A DNA stretch of 64,000 nucleotides from Candidatus Methanomethylophilus sp. 1R26 (lineage in GTDB: Archaea > Thermoplasmatota > Thermoplasmata > Methanomassiliicoccales > Methanomethylophilaceae), in the NCBI RefSeq assembly GCF_001481295.1, contig NZ_LOPS01000042.1:31109-95108 (forward strand), given 5' to 3'. Below are positions 1-9,476 of this stretch, one piece after another (positions within the stretch are counted from its first letter, which is position 1; each line of letters begins with the position of its first letter). Position numbers and translations under genes: made by a program. The notes under the pieces are model-generated. The model was not told the origin of the DNA. It saw only the letters and a list, made by a program, of their open reading frames with translations, and did not search any database.

Positions 1-852
1 CCCTTACCGAAGACCTCATATTCGGGTTGAAAGCAGGTTGGAAATCGGTGAAATGAAGGCTTTCCAAAACAGAAAGGTATTCATTCAGCGTATTATCGGA
101 TATCTGCGCATCATCCGGATTCTCCGTCATATCTTTCTTGAGAGCCTTCTTGGATGCAGTAGTGCTTTCGTTGCGTGCCAAAGAGCGGATGAGACGGAAC
201 ATCTTGGTCGGATCGCGGTTCACCCCGTCGAAGGATATGTCATTGTTCACCAAGGTTTCTATGTAACCTCTGGCAACCTCCAACGATGCATCCGCATTCA
301 TATCCATGACCCCGGGCCATCCCCCGTGGACGGTGTAATCGACCAGGTCCTTCAGTTCGGCCTCCTGTGTCGCGAAAGAGATCTCGGGACGGCCAAACAG
401 CCCCCTCAGGGATACCCTGCCGTCCGAGATCCCTCTTTCGAACAGCGTCATGGTCATCATGCGGAGTTCCTTTATGCGACCCGTACCCGAATGGACGAAT
501 CCTTTCCTGTTGGGCGTTGCGGAGCCGGTAAGCACGTACATCCCCTTCTTCCCGGCATCATCTATCCTATACCTTACAGCATCCCAGATACAGGGAACGT
601 CCTGCCATTCGTCGATCAGCTGAGGGAGACTGTCCTTGAATATCAGCGTAGGGTCCGTCATCGCCAGTCTGCGGTTCTGATAGTTCCCCTTCGGGTCCGC
701 GATGAGCGCGGCGCTGTTGCAGCAATTGTATGCGGCCCACGTCTTTCCGCACCATTAGGTCCGGTGATGTTCACAGCACCGAAGAGGGATAGGGATCTCT
801 TCAGCTCATCATCTATCAGTCTGGGTACGTATCCGTCCCTTCTCAAGGTCAC
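1..852 (-). CDS. AAA_14/DUF4143-type ATPase, partial at window edge
   Basis: Leftward gene running off the window at position 1. From a GTG at 852 it reads to a P-loop; the frame breaks near 747, and adding one G restores the Walker A motif GPNGAGKT followed by a continuous frame to the edge. Downstream I see LIDEWQ (Walker B-like), the sensor-type LTGSATPN and, at the edge, FNPNMRSS, which resembles the nuclease-like C-terminal half of this family. These ATPases are widespread in archaea, vary rapidly and have no settled function; some act as antitoxin-like or mobile-element genes. It is a paralogue of the next gene (1244-2593). The true start may lie elsewhere because there is no good ribosome site before the GTG. 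Confidence 0.7.
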
Positions 853-883
853 AATCGCATATCCTGTTATCAGGTATGTATGA

Positions 884-1243
884 TTGATGGTTTTTCGGAA
901 CTTTCATTGATGAATTTTCGGTAAATTTATTGATATTTTTCAATCAATCTGCTGATTGATTCACAGATTATGCCGCGACCCTATAATTGGCCGAAGTATG
1001 ACTGCTCTCCGATGCTGCACCCTTGCCGCAGGAGTCGATGCAACAGCATGTGCCAGAATATGAGATTCGGCTCCTGCAATTATCGTTTAGAACTCCTAGT
1101 GCGATAGCGTCGAATTGCCAGACCAGCTCTGGTTTCCGAAAACAATGCGTGGATTCACAATACGGCCTATTCTCATACTGTCTCGTATCCGCCGCATAAG
1201 GTGTCTTGAATCTGGGCTCAGAAGGACCTCTGATCCCTATCAT
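884..1243. other. Intergenic region between two ATPase genes, unassigned
   Basis: 360 bases without a gene I can support. The left third is AT-rich (TTGATATTTTTC near 930) and could hold the promoter of the leftward partial ATPase. The rest allows a 91-codon leftward frame (968-1243) with six cysteines, but it has no recognisable motif, no ribosome site and unusual composition. It could be a decayed mobile element. I see no RNA gene in it. Confidence 0.3.
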
Positions 1244-2593
1244 TCACAGACATACGACCATGTATATGGGCAAATACAGCAGATTGCCTTCCTTCCTCAG
1301 GTCTTTTGTATGAAGGACGTAGCATTGCCCAAGTTGTTTGCTGTAAACATCCATCAGATAATCCAGTGAAGAATGCTCTGTGCTCTTCCCTGTTTTCACC
1401 TCGACGGCAGATATTCTCTTGCCTTCTTTGATGAGGAAATCCACCTCGGACCTGTTCTTGCTGATGGTCCCGTCCTCCCTCTTCTTGTAAAATGTGTGGA
1501 AGAACAGCTTATGCCCATTGGCCCTCAGGGCCTGCGCCACGACATTCTCCGCGAACATCCCCTCATTGATATGCAAACGGTCCTGAAGAATATCGATATA
1601 GATCTCATTCTCCGTCAGCGTTCCGCTATCGATGGCCATGCTCACCAATAACCCTGTATCGCCGAAATACAGCTTCATAGTCGACAGTTCCCTGTTAAGT
1701 CCCAGCGCGATGCTTGGCTCGCTGGAATTGTAGCAGATGTTCACGACCATAGAATCCTCGAGCCAATAGATCGGATCCTCATAGTTGGAGAACTTGCCGT
1801 TCTTATCTATATCGGCCAGATTGAAGACCTTGTCGTGTTTTGACAGCTCAGCAGGTATCGCTTCGTACAATGCGGCCGTCTTCCTCTTGTTGGCCTTCGC
1901 CAGTCTGCCGATGTCCTCTTTGTAGAGACTTATTATCTGCCTCTTGACGCGTTCGACTTTGGAGAAGTCCTTCGATGATGCATACTCCTTCACTGCCATG
2001 GGCATGCCGCCGACGATCATGTATCTCCTGAAGGTGTCCAGGAATGAAGAATGAAGGTCGTCTCCCAGCGGTTTATGGGATTCGAAATGCTCCCGTATAG
2101 CCGGCACGGTGACCACATCTCCCATCGCCCAGCAGAACTCCTCGAAGTCCATAGGGTACATCTGCATCTTCTCTTCCTCGGACGGAATGATTATGTTCTT
2201 CACGTTCTCGTGAATGGAAATCAGCGAACCTGTTTCGATGTAATCGTATCTGCCGTCCTCCACCAGGAACTTGATGGCCTCCCTGGCCCGCGGCCATTTT
2301 TGGACCTCGTCGAATATTATCAGCGTATTCCTTTCGACGAATCTCGTGGCGGTGAGATTGGACAGCTTCTGGAGAAGCATCGGTATGTCGTGAACGTCGT
2401 TTATGAAAAGGTTCTTGATCCTTGGAGAAGCGTTGCTGAAGTTGATGAGCACGTAGGAAGCGTATTCATTCCTGCCGAATTCCTCCACGATGTAGCTCTT
2501 GCCGACACGGCGAGCGCCTTCGATGAGCAGCGCAGTCCTTCCGTTGCTCTCTTTCTTCCATTGTACCAGGCGGTCGTAGATCTTCCTTTTCAC
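1244..2593 (-). CDS. AAA_14/DUF4143 family ATPase
   Basis: Full-length (449 aa) P-loop ATPase with a C-terminal nuclease-like domain. Walker A GARRVGKS at residues 26-33, Walker B LIIFDEVQ at 91-98, and near the C terminus EVDFLIKEGKRISAVEVKTGK, the E-x-D...E-V-K pattern of the DUF4143/PD-(D/E)XK-like fold. Translation starts at GTG 2593, preceded by GAGG. The frame is intact. Members are common, multi-copy and fast-evolving in archaea; cellular role unknown. Codon use is more AT-rich than in the housekeeping genes to its left, consistent with an accessory gene. It shares family and orientation with the partial gene at 1-852. Confidence 0.85.
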   Translation of the reverse strand: MKRKIYDRLVQWKKESNGRTALLIEGARRVGKSYIVEEFGRNEYASYVLINFSNASPRIKNLFINDVHDIPMLLQKLSNLTATRFVERNTLIIFDEVQKWPRAREAIKFLVEDGRYDYIETGSLISIHENVKNIIIPSEEEKMQMYPMDFEEFCWAMGDVVTVPAIREHFESHKPLGDDLHSSFLDTFRRYMIVGGMPMAVKEYASSKDFSKVERVKRQIISLYKEDIGRLAKANKRKTAALYEAIPAELSKHDKVFNLADIDKNGKFSNYEDPIYWLEDSMVVNICYNSSEPSIALGLNRELSTMKLYFGDTGLLVSMAIDSGTLTENEIYIDILQDRLHINEGMFAENVVAQALRANGHKLFFHTFYKKREDGTISKNRSEVDFLIKEGKRISAVEVKTGKSTEHSSLDYLMDVYSKQLGQCYVLHTKDLRKEGNLLYLPIYMVVCL

Positions 2594-2879
2594 GTATGGA
2601 GATATTCCTCGTTCCTTAATATATGATTGTATGAATTCTTCCTGTTTCCTTAAACAAAATTATCGTGATTTCTCCTGTTTCCTTAAAATACAGTCCGATT
2701 CAAAAAACGGTCCGCTGGTTCCTAAACAGTACCCTATCGTTACCAAGAGAATACACAGTGGCACAATGTTTTGCTAACCGCTGTTCCGCTGCCGGAGGCC
2801 CGTTCGGACCTGCCGAACCCATGGGGACCACTGCCGGAGCATCCCTTTCCGGCCGATTGCATTCGACCGGACGGCCGCG
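2594..2879. repeat. Promoter region with spaced TTAAGGAA repeats
   Basis: Gene-free stretch upstream of the ATPase at 1244-2593. The octamer TTCCTTAA (TTAAGGAA on the gene's strand) occurs at 2612-2619, 2646-2653 and 2679-2686, spaced 34 and 33 bases, with a variant TTCCTAAA at 2719-2726. The 2646 and 2679 copies sit inside an identical 14-mer CCTGTTTCCTTAAA (2641-2654, 2674-2687). The spacing is close to three helical turns, as for a protein binding one face of DNA. No RNA gene or other motif seen. Confidence 0.5.
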
Positions 2880-3535
2880 TCACATCCTCTTGAAACCGCG
2901 CCTGATCCATTGTGTTATCGACTTGAACCCGTAGCGCAGGGTCTCGCCTAAATGCCTGCTGGCGCTCTGGGCGGTGGCCTTGTTGTCCATGATGGCCTGC
3001 ACGACCTCCTGCCAGGTCTCCAGGCCGTCGGGCAGGGTCACGTGCCCCCAGCCGATGCGGTGCGGGGAATGGGCGTCCGAGCCGGCGGTGATCGGCTTCC
3101 CGATGCTCTTGGCCAGCTTCATGGACCTCCTGTTGGCGCTCGGTATGGAGCGCGCGTTCATCGCCTCGATCCCGTCGAACGGGTACTCCCGGGTGTTCTT
3201 CTCCCCCAGGCCGGACCACCACCTGTAGGGGTGGGCCGCGAAGGCATATCCTCCGGCCTCATGGATGGCATCGATGGTCTCCTGGATCGACATCCCCTGG
3301 GGGATCAGCCTGTCGATCCCCAGGGCGACGATGTGCCCCTCCGCGGAGGAAACCTCCTCCGCGGGGATGACGATGACCTTCCCGTTGTCCTTCAGGATGT
3401 CGAACGCCTTGAACTCGTTGTGGTCGGTGACGGCGACGCACCCTAAGCCCTTCTCGACGCACTGCTCGATCACCTGCTCCGGGGTGGACTTGCCGTCCTC
3501 GAGAAGCAGGTGTGCACATGGAGATCCGCCTTCAT
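2880..3535 (-). CDS. PHP-domain metal-dependent phosphoesterase
   Basis: The gene starts at ATG 3535, overlapping the stop of the methionyl-tRNA synthetase gene (ATGA), and so is probably co-translated with it. The N terminus MKADLHVHTCFS carries the HxH metal motif of the PHP family. The frame breaks near 3497 (a G missing from AGGGAC) and resumes DGKSTPEQVIEQC. Other metal-site motifs: AVTDHNEF, IPAEEVSSAEGHIVALG, AAHPYRWW and AGSDAHSPHRIGWG. About 218 aa, the size of a stand-alone PHP phosphoesterase. Substrate unknown; relatives hydrolyse nucleotide phosphates. A second PHP gene lies at 13749-14705. Confidence 0.82.
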
Positions 3536-5862
3536 CTGACACCAGCGCCGTCCATAATCTCGGAGTCGACCGTCGCCACGCATCCCTTCCCGTCTCCGAG
3601 GGGGACGGCCTTGCCGCCGTCGATGACCGCGGCCACTCTGGCCGGGGCGCCTGCGGGCAGGCTTATCGGGAGGTTCCCGGCCAGGAACACGCCGTTCTCC
3701 GCCCTGGAGACCTTCATGGTCACCGCGGAGAAGTGCTTCTTGTAGTCGATGGTGTCCGAGGTCATGCCTGAAAGGCCGCAGTCGAACCTGGTCCCCACGG
3801 GGATGTCGGGATCGGACGGCCTCAGGAGGAGGACCGCCTTGCCGCCGAGGTCCTCGTCGTCGGCGGCCAGGATCATTCCGCAGGACTCTATCCCCCTGAG
3901 GGGCCTGGGCGCGAGGTTGGAGACCACGATCGCCTTCCTCCCGAGCATCTGCTCCTTGGTGTAATATGCCTTGAGGCCGGCGCAGATGGTCCTTGGGGTG
4001 CCCTCTCCGAGGTCCACCGTGAGCTTGTACAGCTTGTCGGCGTTCGGGTGGTCCTCGACGGTGAGGACCTTCCCGACCCTGAGGTCCAGGCGCCTGAAGG
4101 CATCGAAGGGCTGCGCGGGAGCGGCGGCGCCCTGCTTCTCCTTCTTCTCCTTCGCGTGATGCTCCGTCTCCGCCTCGGGCTGCTTGAATATCTCTGGGAA
4201 GAGGACCTTGAGGTCGATCTTCCCGTAGACCGGCACCGGCTCCTTCAGGGCGGTCCCGGACGGGAGGGGCGAGAGGACGGCGGCGTAGCCGGCATCCTCG
4301 ACGGTGCCTGGGAGGCCCAGGTAGCCCCAGATCTTCTCGGACGACCTCGGGAGGTACGGCCAGGCCATGACCGCCAGCGCCTTCACTATCCTCAGGGAGT
4401 CGTAGAGGGCGCGGCCGCACTCGGCCCTGTCCTCCTTCACGAGCTTCCAGGGGGTGCGGGAGTTGAAGTACTCGTTCCCGAAGTGGGCGAGGGCCATGAC
4501 GGCCTGCAGGCCCTTCTTGAAGTCGCAGCGGGCCAGGCAGGCGGAGTACTCATCGAAGGCCTTCCCGATCTCCTCCGTGACCTTCGCATCGGGCTCCACG
4601 TTCTCCGGGACAGACCCGAAGTTCTTGTAGGTGAAGCTGAGGGTGCGGTGGTAATAGTTCCCGAGGGCGGCGACCAGCTCGGAGTTGACCTTGCTCTCGA
4701 GCTCGTCCCAGGAGAAGTCGGCGTCGTGGGTGTCCGGCATGATGCTCGATAGGTAGTACCTTATCTCCTCCGGGTCGAACTTCTCCAGCACCGATTTCAT
4801 GTCCCTGGGTATCTGAGACTCGGCGTCGGTGCCCGTGCCCTTCCTGCTCTTGGAGAGCTTGCCGCCGTTGAACATCAGGTACTCGTTCGCCGGGATGTCG
4901 TAAGGCAGGTTGAACCCCTGCTTGGCGCCCATGAGCATCGCCGGCCAGATGATGGAGTGGAACGGGATGTTGTCCTTCCCGATGAAGTAGTAGTGCTTGC
5001 AGTCCGGGTTCTCCCAGAAGGTCTTCCAGTAGTCTGGCTTCCCGATCTCCCTGGCGTGCTGGACGGTCATGCTGAGGTACCCGATCACAGCGTCGAACCA
5101 GACGTAGATGACCTTCTTCTTCCACTCCTCGCCTTCGACGGGGATCTCGACGCCCCACTGCATGTCGCGGGTGATGGCGCGGTCCTTCAGCCCGCCTTTC
5201 AGGAAGTTCTGCGTGTAGGCGCGGACGTTGGGCCTCCAGTAGGTCTTGTCCTCCAGGTACTTCAGCAGGGGCTCCTCGAAGGCGGAGAGCTTCAGGAAGT
5301 ACTGCTTCGAGGCCTTCACGACGGGCGCGGTGCCGCAGCGGGTGCAGTGCGGGTTGATGATGTCGCCGGGCTCGAAGGTGGAGCCGCAGCTGTCGCACTG
5401 GTCGGAGCGGACGTCCTCGGCGCCGCAGACGGGGCACTGCCCCTCCACGTAGCGGTCGGGCAGGAACTTCCCGCATTTGGGGCAGTAGTACTCGTCCTCG
5501 TCGCGGGTGTAGATGTACCCGTTGTCAAGAAGGGTCCTGAACAGCCACTGGGTCACCTCGATGTGGACGGGGGAGTGGGTCTTCCCGTAGAGGGTGTAGC
5601 GGATCCCCAGGCCCTCGATGGCCTTCTTGTTGATCTCATGGTAGCGGTCGGCGACCTCCTCGGGGGTGACGCCCTCCTTCTCGGCGGTGACGGTGATGGG
5701 CGTCCCGTGCTGATCGGAGCCGCCGACGACCCAGACCTCGTTGCCCAGCAGGCTGTTGTAGCGGGCGAAGATGTCGGGCGGGAGGAGGGACCCGGCCACA
5801 TGCCCCAGGTGGATGGGGCCGTTGGCGTAAGGCCACGCGATGTTCACGAGAATCTTAGACAT
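3532..5862 (-). CDS. metG: Methionyl-tRNA synthetase
   Basis: Charges tRNA-Met in the cytoplasm. 776 aa from ATG 5862, chosen because homology begins at MSKILVNIAWPYANGPIHLG and a TATA-like TATTTAAG lies just upstream. Class I signature HLGH at residues 18-21 and KLSKS at 335-339. A connective-peptide insert has two zinc knuckles (Cys127/130/143/146 and Cys156/159/173/176), the archaeal type. The C-terminal ~150 residues form the EMAPII/Trbp111-like tRNA-binding OB fold (FRRLDLRVGKV, HPNADKLYKL, SNLAPRPLRG) fused to the catalytic core, as in many archaea. The frame is intact. Its stop overlaps the downstream PHP gene. Confidence 0.97.
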   Translation of the reverse strand: MSKILVNIAWPYANGPIHLGHVAGSLLPPDIFARYNSLLGNEVWVVGGSDQHGTPITVTAEKEGVTPEEVADRYHEINKKAIEGLGIRYTLYGKTHSPVHIEVTQWLFRTLLDNGYIYTRDEDEYYCPKCGKFLPDRYVEGQCPVCGAEDVRSDQCDSCGSTFEPGDIINPHCTRCGTAPVVKASKQYFLKLSAFEEPLLKYLEDKTYWRPNVRAYTQNFLKGGLKDRAITRDMQWGVEIPVEGEEWKKKVIYVWFDAVIGYLSMTVQHAREIGKPDYWKTFWENPDCKHYYFIGKDNIPFHSIIWPAMLMGAKQGFNLPYDIPANEYLMFNGGKLSKSRKGTGTDAESQIPRDMKSVLEKFDPEEIRYYLSSIMPDTHDADFSWDELESKVNSELVAALGNYYHRTLSFTYKNFGSVPENVEPDAKVTEEIGKAFDEYSACLARCDFKKGLQAVMALAHFGNEYFNSRTPWKLVKEDRAECGRALYDSLRIVKALAVMAWPYLPRSSEKIWGYLGLPGTVEDAGYAAVLSPLPSGTALKEPVPVYGKIDLKVLFPEIFKQPEAETEHHAKEKKEKQGAAAPAQPFDAFRRLDLRVGKVLTVEDHPNADKLYKLTVDLGEGTPRTICAGLKAYYTKEQMLGRKAIVVSNLAPRPLRGIESCGMILAADDEDLGGKAVLLLRPSDPDIPVGTRFDCGLSGMTSDTIDYKKHFSAVTMKVSRAENGVFLAGNLPISLPAGAPARVAAVIDGGKAVPLGDGKGCVATVDSEIMDGAGVR

Positions 5863-5936
5863 GGGCGGCTCATGGTCCGGGACGTATTTAAGGCATCGCA
5901 CGCGCGCGCACATCCGGTAGGGGAGGGGACAGCATG

Positions 5937-7301
5937 TCATGACGGGGCGGGGGAGCATGAGCGGCAGAACCTGCCGATGTACACCGAGGCCAGCTTCCAC
6001 ATCAGCAGCCCGCCGCCGATCTCGGAGATCGCCATGACCGCCCATATCGCCTCGGTGCTTCCGAACAGGGCGCCGCGGCCAGGTACGCGGCGACCATGAC
6101 GGTGTTCCTCGCGAGCGACGAGAGGAACCCGATCTCCGAATGCTCTATGGACTGCAGGTACGCGGAGCCGACGAACACCTGGGACATCGACGGGAGCAGC
6201 ACTGCGAGCATGAGGAGGCAGAACGCCATGTCGCCCCGCAGGGCTCCAGGTCGGGGGAGACCGTGAAGGCCCAGGCTATCGGGTAGCACAGCAGGGCCAT
6301 GGGGATTGCAAGGTACAGGGTGAGCCTCACGGACAGCCGGGTCCCGAACGAGAACGCCTCCTTCAGCAGATCGGCCCTCCCGGCCGCGAACTCGGCGGAG
6401 CACACCGAGACGATGCCTCCGGACACGGCCTGCGCCGGGATCAGCACCATGTAGGCCACCCTCCACGCCGAGGTGTACGTCCCGACGACGTCCTCCCCGC
6501 CGACGCCGATGATGATGAAGTTCATCGGGATGTTGATCAGCGACATCACCATGTACTCGGCGGACTCGGGCAGGCCGACGTAGAGGATGTCGCGGCTCAC
6601 CCTCCTGTCCGGCGCGAAACCGCCGCTGCGGAGGCTGGCATACATGTCGCGGCCCGAAATGTAGAACGCCAGGCCGGCGGTGAGGGAGACCGCTCCGGCG
6701 CAGACCGTGGCGATTCCTGCTCCCACCACCCCGAGGCCGAACCCATACATCAGGATCGGGTCCAGGACCATGTTGGTCAGCGCGCCGGCCAGCTGAACCG
6801 CCATCGAGCGCCTCGACGCGCCCTCGCCCCTCAGCATCCCCGAGACCACCTGCCCGGCGATGACGAAGAAGCTCCCGGCGAAGATCGGCATCACGTAGTC
6901 CAGCGCCTCCGAGGCCGATTCGTCCGCCCCGAAAAGATCCATGAGGTCCCCGGCGAAGAGCACCAATGGGACTGAAACAACTATGGAGCAGAGAAGTGCC
7001 AGCGTGAGGGACTGCGCAGCCGTGCGGGAGGCCCCGGCGCGGTCGCCGCGGCCTACTTCCCTGGCGATGGCCGCCGCCGAGCCTATGCCCATCCCGTTCC
7101 CGATGCCGGCGATGGCAGCGCAGAGGGGATATGCCAGGCCCAGCCCTGCCACGGCCGAGCTCCCAGCCAGGCCGCCCACGCGGTGTCCGCCATGCTGTTG
7201 AGGTTCATGACGAACACCGACACGGCCAGCGGGGCGGCGAGGGCCGGAATGGACTTCCTCGGGTCCCCGAGGACGACCTTCGTGCCTGCGGTTCCCTCCA
7301 T
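5937..7301 (-). CDS. MATE-family multidrug/Na+ exporter
   Basis: Polytopic membrane exporter of the MATE family, about 455 codons, the normal family length. It begins at ATG 7301 (MEGTAGTKVVLGDPRKSI) and shows the duplicated 12-helix pattern; recognisable stretches include NSMADTAW, AIAGIGNGMGIGSAAAIAREVGRG, FAGSFFVIAGQVVSGMLRGEG and GLPESAEYMVMSLINIPMNF. The frame breaks at about 7185, 6243 and 6072; rejoining the frames gives continuous homology to a TGA at 5937-5939. Because the conserved helices and the full length survive, I favour sequence errors over a decayed gene. It is divergent from ABCE1 and separated from metG by a short promoter region. Confidence 0.8.
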
Positions 7302-7427
7302 GGGGGGCCCTATGCTTACCGATTTATCCGCGTTTCGGAAAAGAGGGGAAAACGAGCGTACCTTATATCGCGCGCGGAATCGATTTTGTCCCTTACCGGG
7401 GGAATACGCCCTTCGCGCGCGAACCTC

Positions 7428-7457
7428 TTATATAACAGGGGGGAATCGGAACGAAGC
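7428..7457 (+). promoter_or_regulatory. TATA box and start region of the ABCE1 gene
   Basis: TTATATAA at 7428-7435 lies 22-30 bases before the ATG at 7458, the spacing that puts transcription start at or next to the start codon (leaderless mRNA). No ribosome site is visible. Confidence 0.6.
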
Positions 7458-9235
7458 ATGAGGATCGCGGCGGTCTTGTTCGACAGATGCCAGAACAAGA
7501 AATGCAACAAGGAATGCTACAAGTTCTGCCCCCTGGTGAGGACCGGGGTCAACGTCATCGAGTTCGGGGAGAGGGGCAAGCCCATCATCTCCGAATCTCT
7601 GTGCCAGGGGTGCGGGATCTGTGCCAACAAGTGCATGTTCAAGGCCATCAAGATCATCGGCCTGGCCGACGAGCTCAAGGGCGAGATGGTCCACCAGTAC
7701 GGCGAGAACACCTTCCGCCTCTACCGCCTACCCGTCCCCAAGAAGGGCCTCATCACCGGTATCCTCGGTCCTAACGGAATAGGTAAGACCACCGCCATCA
7801 ACATCCTCTCCGGCATCGTCATCCCCAACCTCGGGAAGTACGACGCCCCTCCCGCCAAGGAGGAGGTCCTCCTCCGCTACAAGGGCACGGAGGTGTACGC
7901 CTACCTCAGCGAGCTCTACGCCGGGCACATAAAGATGGCCATGAAGCCTCAGTACGTCGACAAGATCCCCAAGGTCGCGAAGGGGGTCGTGAGGGACCTC
8001 CTGTCGAAGTGCCAGGAGCGCATGGACATCGACCAGGCCGTGAAGGAGTTCGGTCTGGAGCAGGTCATAGACAGGGACATAACCAAGCTCTCCGGCGGAG
8101 AGCTGCAGAGGGTCGCCATGGCCACCACCTGCATGAAGAACGCCGACATCTACTTCTTCGACGAGCCGACCTCCTACCTGGACATCTACCAGAGGGTGAA
8201 GATGGCCAGGATCATCAAGAAACTGGCCACGGAGGACAAGTACGTGGTCGTCATCGAGCACGACCTCGCCATCCTGGACTATCTGGCGGACAACGTCAAC
8301 CTCGTCTACGGGTCCGAGGGCGCGTACGGTGTCTTCACTATGCCCAGGCAGGTCAGGACCGCCATCAACGTATACCTCGAGGGATACCTCCCGGAGGAGA
8401 ACATCAGGTTCAGGGACAGGCCCATAGAGTTCGCCGTCTCCGCACCTTCGGGCGACTGGAACACACCCACGCTCATCGATTTCGAGAACGTCTCCAAGGA
8501 CTTCGGGGAATTCAGGCTGGACGTGAACTCCGGAGCGGTGAGGATCGGGGAGTCCGTCGGCGTCGTCGGGCCGAACGCCACCGGAAAGACCACGTTCGTC
8601 AAGATGCTGGCCGGGGAGATCAAGCCGGACACCGGCAGCGTCAGCGGGGTCATGAAGGTCTCCTACAAGCCCCAGTACATCTCCCAGGATTACGACGGCA
8701 CCGTCCAGGACTACCTCTACGCGGTCAACTACGAGCAGGCGTCGAGCGGGTTCTTCGAGACCCAGGTGATCGGCCCGCTGTCCCTGAAGTTCCTCATGGA
8801 CAAGCCTGTCCGCAACCTTTCCGGCGGAGAGCTGCAGAGGGTCGCCATCGCCGGGTGCCTGGCCCGCGAGGCCGACATCTACCTGCTCGACGAGCCCTCG
8901 GCCTACCTGGACTCCAACCAGAGGATGGAGGCCGCCAAATGCATCAGCGGGATGATGGAGAAGACCGGCAGGTCGGCGCTCATCGTCGACCATGACATCT
9001 ACTTCATCGATATGGTCTCCGACTCCCTGATGGTGTTCGGCGGAGAGCCCGGCAAGCACGGCATCGCGAGGGGCCGTTCAAGATGAGGGAGGGCATGAAC
9101 CGCTTCCTGAAATCGGTGGACATCACCTTCAGGAGGGACGCCGACACCCACCGCCCCAGGATCAACAAGGAAGGCTCCAACCTGGACCGCTCGCAGAAAT
9201 CCGCCGGCGAGTACTACTACGCCGAGCAGAACTGA
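7458..9235 (+). CDS. ABCE1/Rli1 ribosome recycling ATPase
   Basis: Iron-sulfur twin-ATPase that splits 70S ribosomes after termination; universal in archaea. The start at ATG 7458 gives [16 protein letters not shown]. Two [4Fe-4S] motifs are present ([15 protein letters not shown] and [13 protein letters not shown]). NBD1: GPNGIGKT, signature [22 protein letters not shown]2: [27 protein letters not shown]. The frame breaks at the GGGG run 9070-9073; adding one G restores the conserved tail [20 protein letters not shown] through to TGA 9233-9235. A gene this essential cannot really be truncated there, so this is a good internal control for indel errors in the window. Confidence 0.95.
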
Positions 9236-9447
9236 TACGCCGTTCCCGGACGGGCAGAATCTGCCTTTCATGTAAAGGGCGGCACGTATTCGCAGGAGTC
9301 ATGAACAGTCCGAAACAGCGGTCTGCATTCCTCCGCGGATGCACATCTCAGTACATGCATCATATCAAACCATTATCTTTGATTGCTTCATAATAATATT
9401 TTTGAATTAGAGCATAACGAATGTTACTTATTAGATAATTGGTGATA

Positions 9448-9476
9448 CATATATATCTGGATAAAAATCATGGGTC
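9448..9476 (+). promoter_or_regulatory. Promoter of the iron/cobalamin ABC importer operon
   Basis: CATATATAT at 9448-9456, about 20-28 bases before ATG 9477, fits an archaeal TATA box with a very short leader. An ATG at 9470 is out of frame and closes after five codons. The preceding 200 bases (9236-9440) are AT-rich and otherwise featureless. Confidence 0.5.

Noticed and set aside
968..1243. 91-codon leftward frame with six Cys
   Set aside because: No motif or start signal; kept only as part of an unassigned gap.
4957..6099. Long rightward frame opposite metG (380 codons)
   Set aside because: Composition mirrors the GC-rich third positions of metG; no motifs, and metG homology is complete on the other strand.
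5937..7301. MATE gene as a pseudogene
   Set aside because: Three slips, but full family length and conserved helices persist and essential genes nearby show the same slips, so sequence error is more likely.
7728..9059. 443-codon leftward frame opposite the ABCE1 gene
   Set aside because: Antisense shadow of a universally conserved gene; no ribosome site or domain.
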